46,856 nt of DNA from an uncultured Bacteroidales bacterium. Lineage in GTDB: Bacteria; Bacteroidota; Bacteroidia; Bacteroidales; Muribaculaceae. The translations under genes and the position numbers were made by a program. Positions within the stretch are counted from its first letter, which is position 1. The number at the start of each line of letters is the position of its first letter. Positions 41,100 to 46,856 of this stretch are shown here, piece after piece. The notes under the pieces were generated by a model. That model ran no database searches, was not told where the DNA came from, and worked only from the letters and a program-made list of their open reading frames with translations. The DNA lies in the NCBI GenBank assembly GCA_902784675.1, contig CACZVR010000028.1:1-46856 (forward strand), read 5' to 3'.

Positions 41100-43031
41100 T
41101 TAATCTTTGTGCTTTTGGATGATGATGTCGCTGATCTTGGCCTCGAATCCGGCGGGACAGCCACCAAAGTCGAAGATCATCTTGCCTTGATCAAACTCAA
41201 TCTCCTCTCCAGCGTTCTTGGCTACCTCGCCAATGAACTGGATGATGTTCTCACCATCCTGGAGCACGAAGTCACCACGATAGCACAACGTGTTGGGGTC
41301 GTTGGTCACATCAGGATCCTTGTTGACCTTAACGGTAGCGCGACCCAAGTCCATGTTGGTAGTGATGGTGACACGCACGTCATACTTCTGACCCTTCTCG
41401 ATGTGCAGGGGTGCGCCGTTGATCGCGCACTGAGCCTGCCACTCCGAAACCGTTGCATCGTTAGCGGTGATGGTATAAACGCCGTTGGCATAGGAGAAGC
41501 CGGGATCGGCAATCTGTGTCCAACCTGCATCGGCCCACCAGAAGCTCATAGCGCCAATGGTATTGAAGGCAGCACCAAGGTTCTCGGGAGAATTCACATC
41601 CACCCAATCCACAGTGGGCTCGTCAGGGGTGACGGGCAGCACGGTGCCGTCATCGTTGGCATGGTCCTTGAGCACGATGTTCGAGATGTTGACGGTGGTA
41701 CCAGCCTGGCAACCGCCGAAGTCGAAGAACAGGTTCACGCGTTCCATGTCAATACCGGGCATATCGCTCTTCCAGAAGATGTAATCTTGACCAGCCTTCA
41801 GGTCAACACGGTCGGCAAAATAGAAGACATTGTCATCACCGTCCATCACGAGCTTCACAGTAACGCCGTTGATGTCCTTGTCACTGTTGAGGATGCACGA
41901 GAAGTCGTAGTTGTGAGCTGCCGAGGTAGAGATGTTAGTGGTCTTGAATGCCATCTGTGCCTGCCACTGGTCGGTGGTTGCCTCGGGCAGGAATACGGTA
42001 TAGTCATTACCATTGGCCTCAAAGGTGGGATCAGCAATCTGCGCCCAACCGGGAGCGTACCAGAAGAACATGGTGTAATCCACATTCTTCCACATGTTGA
42101 AGTCGCTGTTGGGATCGAAACCGGTGAATCCCTGCTCTTCCTCCTCGCTGGTGAAGATGAAGCGCCAAGCGATACCGCGATCAGGAGCATCGTAAACCAG
42201 GACCATCTTCTTGGCCGTCAAAGTCTCGATGCGGAAACGCGGATTCTCGTACTGGGCATCGGAGCTGATGTAGGGGAAGGCGGTGTTGGGAGCAAGCTGG
42301 ATGTAGGTCTGCTTGCTCACGTTGCCATCAACATCCTCCCAGTCATATTCCTCAAAGCTCCAAGCAGCAGTCTGGTTGCCGATGTTAGCGTCCCAGTCAG
42401 CGCTCTGGCTACCCCACTTAGTGGTACCGGCGTTGACATAGGTCAAACCATCCTCACCTGCGTTGTAGTTATAGGTACCGCCCTTGCGGTTCTCGGCAGT
42501 GAAGGTCATGCGGTCATCATACATACCGAAGTCTTTCTTCTCATCGGGCTGTGCCGACCACCATCCGGTACCTGCAGTGCCGGCGGGGCCACAAGCCAAG
42601 TGAGCAACTTCCTTGTGGTCGAAGCGCCACTCCTTCTCGGTGATGCGACGGAAGTCGTTGGTATAGTCAATCTTTGACTCGTTGAAGGTGTACTCCTTCT
42701 TGATGCCAGTCTGGCTCATACCGTTGCGATTGCCCAAGCGAAGTTCAATCGTGTGAGTGCCAGCCTCGGCATTCTTGTAACCCACCTCTTGCAGGGTGGA
42801 ATAAGATGTACCGTCAAGGATCCAGATGGGATAGATGCCAGGCTCGGGATTGTAAGTGGCAATCATCTGGTTGGTCTCCTGATCAACGCTGATCTGGAAA
42901 TCCACACCACTCATCGTGGGGATGCCATTGGGGTCTGCGCCCTTGAAATCATCGGGCGAGCAGGCCGTGAAAGCCATAGCCAATAACAAGATTGCTATTG
43001 CGCTGCTTATTTTGTTTATCTTGGTAATCAT
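41100..43031 (-). CDS. Surface glycan-binding lipoprotein of the PUL
   Basis: The 643-residue protein has a lipobox FTAC (Cys24). The N-terminal part includes a PKD/SusE-like segment (about 35-120). Two homologous carbohydrate-binding-like modules occupy the C-terminal half: one begins MWKNVDYTMFFWYAPGWAQI, with QWQAQMAFKTT and ending FDFGGCQAGTTVNISNIVLK. The other has MSFWWADAGWTQIADPGFSY, with EWQAQCAING and ending FDFGGCPAGFEAKISDIIIQ. Aromatic residues suited to sugar stacking are conserved in both. It fits the surface glycan-binding protein (SGBP-B position) of beta-glucan PULs. It lies 24 nt after susD. Not a clear SusE or SusF by sequence alone. Confidence 0.8.
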   Translation of the reverse strand: MITKINKISSAIAILLLAMAFTACSPDDFKGADPNGIPTMSGVDFQISVDQETNQMIATYNPEPGIYPIWILDGTSYSTLQEVGYKNAEAGTHTIELRLGNRNGMSQTGIKKEYTFNESKIDYTNDFRRITEKEWRFDHKEVAHLACGPAGTAGTGWWSAQPDEKKDFGMYDDRMTFTAENRKGGTYNYNAGEDGLTYVNAGTTKWGSQSADWDANIGNQTAAWSFEEYDWEDVDGNVSKQTYIQLAPNTAFPYISSDAQYENPRFRIETLTAKKMVLVYDAPDRGIAWRFIFTSEEEEQGFTGFDPNSDFNMWKNVDYTMFFWYAPGWAQIADPTFEANGNDYTVFLPEATTDQWQAQMAFKTTNISTSAAHNYDFSCILNSDKDINGVTVKLVMDGDDNVFYFADRVDLKAGQDYIFWKSDMPGIDMERVNLFFDFGGCQAGTTVNISNIVLKDHANDDGTVLPVTPDEPTVDWVDVNSPENLGAAFNTIGAMSFWWADAGWTQIADPGFSYANGVYTITANDATVSEWQAQCAINGAPLHIEKGQKYDVRVTITTNMDLGRATVKVNKDPDVTNDPNTLCYRGDFVLQDGENIIQFIGEVAKNAGEEIEFDQGKMIFDFGGCPAGFEAKISDIIIQKHKD

Positions 43032-43055
43032 AATTATTATCTAAATTACTGATTA

Positions 43056-44594
43056 TTAATAGTTATTCTGAACCAATGTGGGGTCAGCATCGAGCTCACT
43101 CTGTGCCAGAGGGATATACTTCTTGCTGGGGGTCCAGCTGTTGGTGCGGTAGCCATAGCTGTCGGGAACGAGAACGGTCGATGCCTTCTGGGTAGCGCCC
43201 GAGATACCCTCGGCGCGCACAAGGTCGAAGTAGCGCTTGCCCTCGCCGCAGAACTCAAGATGACGCTCGTTGAAGATATCGTCGATGGTGACGGTGGTGA
43301 GGTCATCAAGACCGGCGCGGTTGCGAACCTGGTTCACATAGCCAGCAGCCTCGGCTGCGCTGCCACCCGTCTGGAGCAGCAACTCAGCAGCGTTGAGCAA
43401 CGTCTCGGCATAGCGATAGATGCGCTTGTTGTTGTTATAGTTCAAGTTCTTGGAAGTCGGGCAATCCTGATTGTTGGCCGACTGCGGACGATACTTGCCG
43501 TGCCAGATGTGAGTGTCCTGATAGCGCTCGGTGTAGCTGTAACCGCGCACGTCCCAACAGGTCACGTCACGACGCAAGTCATTGGCGGCGTACATGTTAT
43601 AGGTCTCGACACGCATGGGCAGGAAGCCCCAGCCATCGTTACCGCTGTCCCAGCCTTCACCGCCGCCCCAACCGTTGGGCGAGCACAAGGTGGGGAATAT
43701 GGTACCACCGGCATTCATTGCAGCATTACCCCAGTCACGCTGGGCCTGATCGTCATTATAGTTGATCTCGAAGATGCTCTCGGCGCACCACTCGCCACTC
43801 TCCTGCCACAAGTCATAGAAGCTGGGATTGAGCGAATAGTTGGCATCGGCAATGATCTGCTTCATGTAGCCCAGAGCGGTGGCATAACGAGTAGCGTCGT
43901 TCTGGTACATGACCATCTCGGCATAGAGCATGTAGGCGAAAGCCTGGCTCACGCGTCCGCTCTCGGCGTTGGGCCAACGCATGGGAAGCACGTTGGATGC
44001 GATAATCTCCTCAAGCTCGGGAAGGAGCTTGTTGTAGATCTCGTCGGCACTGATCTGCGGAGCAGTGTAGGGAACCGAAAGATTCTCCAGGTAGAAAGGC
44101 ACGTTGCCATAGTAGTGCCACAGGATATTATAATAGTACACGCGCAACAGGCGAGCCTGCATCTCCATCGAACGACGGAACTCCTGGCTGACCTCGGTTT
44201 CCCACGAAGCATACTTGATGGCATCGTTGCAACGCTTAACGCCGCTATAGAAGTCGCCCCACAGGGTAGCAAGGGTGTTGTTGCCGTCGGCAGCAAAGTT
44301 GAACAGACGGTGCCAGTGCTGGTTGTCGGTGTTGTCCGAACCGCCTACCCAGAAGTCGTCGCCCATGATTTCACCGTCGATGGTGAGGTCATTATAGGCT
44401 GCGTTGTCCCAGTCGGGCCAGTGCAGTGGTGCATAGGCAGCAGTGAGTGCCTCGTTGAGGGTCTCCTCGTTGGTGTAGTATTCTTCAAGGGGCTCACCCG
44501 TCGGGTTCTTCACCTCAAGAAAATCGTCGCTGCAGGAGGTCAGTGCAAGAAATGCTGCACACAAGCCTGCTATGATAGAAATATACTTGTTCAT
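43056..44594 (-). CDS. susD: SusD/RagB-family glycan-binding lipoprotein
   Basis: The 512-residue protein has a lipobox LTSC (Cys21) and the SusD start SDDFLEVKNPTGEPLEEYYT. TPR-like helices follow (about 80-250), with DEIYNKLLPELEEIIASNV, and the C-terminal SusD region has RIYRYAETLLNAAELLLQTG, AAGYVNQVRNRAGL and DIFNERHLEFCGEGKRYFDL. SusD sits on top of SusC and delivers glycan into it. It lies 24 nt after susC. This is a SusD-like protein; the symbol marks the family, not starch specificity. Confidence 0.96.
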   Translation of the reverse strand: MNKYISIIAGLCAAFLALTSCSDDFLEVKNPTGEPLEEYYTNEETLNEALTAAYAPLHWPDWDNAAYNDLTIDGEIMGDDFWVGGSDNTDNQHWHRLFNFAADGNNTLATLWGDFYSGVKRCNDAIKYASWETEVSQEFRRSMEMQARLLRVYYYNILWHYYGNVPFYLENLSVPYTAPQISADEIYNKLLPELEEIIASNVLPMRWPNAESGRVSQAFAYMLYAEMVMYQNDATRYATALGYMKQIIADANYSLNPSFYDLWQESGEWCAESIFEINYNDDQAQRDWGNAAMNAGGTIFPTLCSPNGWGGGEGWDSGNDGWGFLPMRVETYNMYAANDLRRDVTCWDVRGYSYTERYQDTHIWHGKYRPQSANNQDCPTSKNLNYNNNKRIYRYAETLLNAAELLLQTGGSAAEAAGYVNQVRNRAGLDDLTTVTIDDIFNERHLEFCGEGKRYFDLVRAEGISGATQKASTVLVPDSYGYRTNSWTPSKKYIPLAQSELDADPTLVQNNY

Positions 44595-44618
44595 ATTGAT
44601 AATTCTTTAAAGGATTGC

Positions 44619-46856
44619 TTAGAATGAAACGTTAAATCCGACAGTGTAGGTGCGAGCCTGCGGATATACACCGTAGTCAACACCGAGGCTGGTGGCACCG
44701 GAACCGATCTCAGGATCGAAGCCCCAGTACTTAGTCCAGGTGAACAGGTTCTCACCGCGAGCGAAAATGCGCAGACGGCTGATGCCGATCTTGTTGGTGA
44801 GATAGGGAGAAATGGTATAACCCAAGGTGATGTATTTCAGGCGCAGGTAGCTGCCGTCCTGAATATACATGTCGCTGCAAACCCAGTTCTTGGAATCGCC
44901 CAGGGTGGGCACAGTGTTGGAAGTGCCTTCACCGGTCCAGCGCTGGAGCACCCAAGTGGGATAGTTACCTGATGCGATATCCTGGCGGTAGGTGGCGTCA
45001 AAGACGTCAGCACCCTTCACACCCTGGAAGAACACATCAAAGTCGAAACCTTTCCAGTCAACGTTAAAGTTCAAGCCGAATGTCCAATCGGGCACACCGT
45101 TACCGATGTTGGTGCGGTCGTCACTGTTGATCTTGTTGTCACCGTTGGTGTCCACAAAACGGAAGTCACCAGGATTGGACGAGGTGCCGTACATGTTATT
45201 GTAAGCCTCGGCCTCGGCTCTGGTCTGCAGGATGCCGTCGGTCTTGTAGCCATAGAAGAAGGGGAAGGGCTGGCCGTTCTCGGCACGCGTGCCACCATCG
45301 CTGAACTGGCTGATGCCATAGTTCAGGAAACCGGTGTCGTTACCCAAGTTCTTGAGCTTGTTCTTGAGATAGGAAGCGTTACCCTTCAAAGCGAAGTGAA
45401 CATCCGAGACGTTCCAACGATAGCCGAGCTCAAACTCAACACCGCTGTTCTCCATGTCACCCACGTTGGCCAGAGGACGAGCCTCGCCCACGTAGCTGGG
45501 GATGGGCATCTCGATAATCATGCCGTTGGTCTTCTTGATGAAGTAATCAACACTGAAGGTCAACTTGTTGTTCCACAAGCCCAGGTCGAGACCCACGTTG
45601 GTCTGCTCACTCTCCTCCCATTTCAGGTCTTCGTTAGCCAAGCGGTTTGCCTTTGAACCATAGACCATGGCAGCGGTCCTGCCGAAGTAGTAGTTGCTGC
45701 TGCCGCCCATTGCCGTGAGCGTGGTGTAGGCAAAGTCACCGATATTGTCGTTACCGTTCTTACCCCAGCTGAAGCGCAACTTCAAGTTGTTGAGCCAGTC
45801 GCGCTGGTCCTCCATGAACTTCTCGTTCACGATGTTCCAACCCAGAGAGAATGACGGGAAAATACCATACTTGTGGTTTGAGCCGAAGCGGCTTGAACCG
45901 TCGCGGCGGACGGTAGCCTGGAACATGTAGCGCTCATCGTAGTTGTAGCTCAAACGAGCGAACAGAGAAGCCAAGCGATGCTCGGTATAAGGACCACCCC
46001 ACACACCAACGAGGCTGGTGGCACCAGTCACCTTGCCGTCGGCATCGGTAGAGAGTTCCAGATTACCGCCGGTGGTGTAGTTGATGCTGGGCTTGTCGGG
46101 GTTAACGAGGTTCCAGTGTGAACCACCCAGTTCGTCGCCCTTGAACTTCAACGCACTCTGACCGAGCACAACACCGATGGTGTGCTTGCCGAAGGTCTTG
46201 TCATAGGTCACCGTGTTCTCGATCTGCCAAGTGCTGTTGTTGCCCTTGAAGGCCGAGGCCTCGGTGTGGTCGCTATTGTTGTTACCCGAGAGGTAGTACT
46301 GTTGCAGGATAGCGCCATTGTAGCCCCAGAACGAGAGTTCGGCGCTGTAGGTGAAGTGATACTTCAGCGCATCCCACAACTGCAGGTCAACCGAGAACTT
46401 GGGCATGAACTTGTGGCTCCAGTTCTTGTTGGGGTTGCCATGCATCATGGCGATGGGGTTGTTCTGCTCCTGATAGCTGCCGATAAAACCGGGAATAGTG
46501 TAAGGATTGCCGTTCTCATCAGTGAAGAGGTCATAGGCACTGTAGCGGTCAATCATATCCTGAGCTACAGTTCCACGAAGCGTAACAGGCAAGGTGGGAG
46601 CCAAATAGAGGGCCGAACCCAGAGGCGAGCCCCAAGTGGAGTTGGCGTCGATACCCGTGTTGTGCACACGCATGTAAGAGAGGTTAGCACCCAAGTCTAC
46701 CTTATTCAGGAAGTTGCGTTCCTTGGTAGCGTCAATGAGGTTGAACATGTTGTTGGCGCGGATGGTCAGACGGTCATAGTTCGACTGGCCATAGTTACCG
46801 CCCACAATACCGTCCTGGGTGAAGTAACCCAGCGAGAGGTAGTAGTTCACCTTCTC
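44619..46856 (-). CDS. susC: SusC-like TonB-dependent outer-membrane transporter (3' part; runs off the window)
   Basis: The C-terminal ~745 residues are present, ending YTVGFNVSF as expected for a barrel C-terminus. The frame stays open to the window edge, so the signal peptide, carboxypeptidase-like domain and plug lie outside. Visible barrel features include LSLGYFTQDGIVGGNYGQSN, NEKFMEDQRDWLNNLKLRFS, SWGKNGNDNIGDFAYTTL and GYKTDGILQTRAEAEAYNNM, all typical of SusC/RagA proteins. With SusD 24 nt downstream it forms the import pair of the PUL. It shows no frameshift within the window. Confidence 0.96.
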   Translation of the reverse strand, partial: EKVNYYLSLGYFTQDGIVGGNYGQSNYDRLTIRANNMFNLIDATKERNFLNKVDLGANLSYMRVHNTGIDANSTWGSPLGSALYLAPTLPVTLRGTVAQDMIDRYSAYDLFTDENGNPYTIPGFIGSYQEQNNPIAMMHGNPNKNWSHKFMPKFSVDLQLWDALKYHFTYSAELSFWGYNGAILQQYYLSGNNNSDHTEASAFKGNNSTWQIENTVTYDKTFGKHTIGVVLGQSALKFKGDELGGSHWNLVNPDKPSINYTTGGNLELSTDADGKVTGATSLVGVWGGPYTEHRLASLFARLSYNYDERYMFQATVRRDGSSRFGSNHKYGIFPSFSLGWNIVNEKFMEDQRDWLNNLKLRFSWGKNGNDNIGDFAYTTLTAMGGSSNYYFGRTAAMVYGSKANRLANEDLKWEESEQTNVGLDLGLWNNKLTFSVDYFIKKTNGMIIEMPIPSYVGEARPLANVGDMENSGVEFELGYRWNVSDVHFALKGNASYLKNKLKNLGNDTGFLNYGISQFSDGGTRAENGQPFPFFYGYKTDGILQTRAEAEAYNNMYGTSSNPGDFRFVDTNGDNKINSDDRTNIGNGVPDWTFGLNFNVDWKGFDFDVFFQGVKGADVFDATYRQDIASGNYPTWVLQRWTGEGTSNTVPTLGDSKNWVCSDMYIQDGSYLRLKYITLGYTISPYLTNKIGISRLRIFARGENLFTWTKYWGFDPEIGSGATSLGVDYGVYPQARTYTVGFNVSF

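Noticed and set aside
41109-44627. Long plus-strand frames opposite the PUL genes (41109-42677 and 43260-44627)
   Set aside because: Antisense to the glycan-binding and SusD genes, which have lipoboxes and family motifs; the shadows have none.

Overview
The window comes from a member of the Bacteroidales (Bacteroidota), most likely a gut lineage such as Muribaculaceae or Prevotellaceae. The evidence is a SusC/SusD-type glycan locus, many promoters of the Bacteroidota form TTG-N19/20-TAnnTTTG, a C10 (streptopain-like) protease, secreted proteins ending in dockerin-like repeats, and families typical of the phylum (short adenylate kinase, ~690-residue PpiD and HtpG). There is no 16S gene, so genus-level placement is inference.

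Layout. 1-5.2 kb: a giant periplasmic TPR protein followed by a plug-less outer-membrane barrel. 5.4-8.9 kb (minus strand): a secreted C10 protease with a C-terminal dockerin, then two unrecognised small genes. 9.1-17.7 kb (plus): PpiD-type foldase, SufE, two tandem POT peptide transporters (the first missing its 5' end), hpt, adk and a BrkB/YihY membrane protein, followed by tRNA-Leu(UAA). 17.9-23 kb: the NAD(P)HX repair enzyme, a CotH-type secreted kinase with dockerin, tRNA-Lys(UUU) and peptidase T. 23.1-27.2 kb (plus): an SPFH protein, an Arc-like ribbon-helix-helix protein, a polytopic membrane protein, a 58-residue membrane protein, a frameshifted membrane-anchored nuclease and an intact secreted paralogue. 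27.2-35.2 kb (minus): a small dockerin protein, HtpG, a second CotH-dockerin protein, a DUF3332 lipoprotein, an MltF-like lytic transglycosylase and CdsA. 35.2-36.4 kb: an unlisted 51-residue gene and a secreted protein of unknown function. 36.5-46.9 kb (minus): a polysaccharide utilisation locus (SusC, SusD, surface glycan-binding lipoprotein, GH16 lipoprotein, GH5-GH3 fusion), best explained as a beta-glucan locus (laminarin or mixed-linkage). SusC runs off the right edge.

How the genes work together. The PUL proteins would bind a beta-glucan at the surface (SusD, SGBP), cut it (GH16), import it (SusC) and trim the oligosaccharides (GH5-GH3). The C10 protease, the two POT transporters and peptidase T suggest use of peptides, though they are separate transcription units. 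PpiD, MltF, CdsA and the TPR/barrel pair serve the envelope.

The most unusual signal is not a gene. Several intergenic gaps hold short arrays phased at exactly 7 nt. In four of them the array comes as two inverted arms around a GC-rich core related to GCGGATGCC. The heptamer differs from gap to gap while the period and architecture are kept. I know of no named family that fits. A second point of interest is the SPFH/Arc-like/membrane/nuclease cluster, whose promoter carries an inverted repeat right at the expected transcription start.
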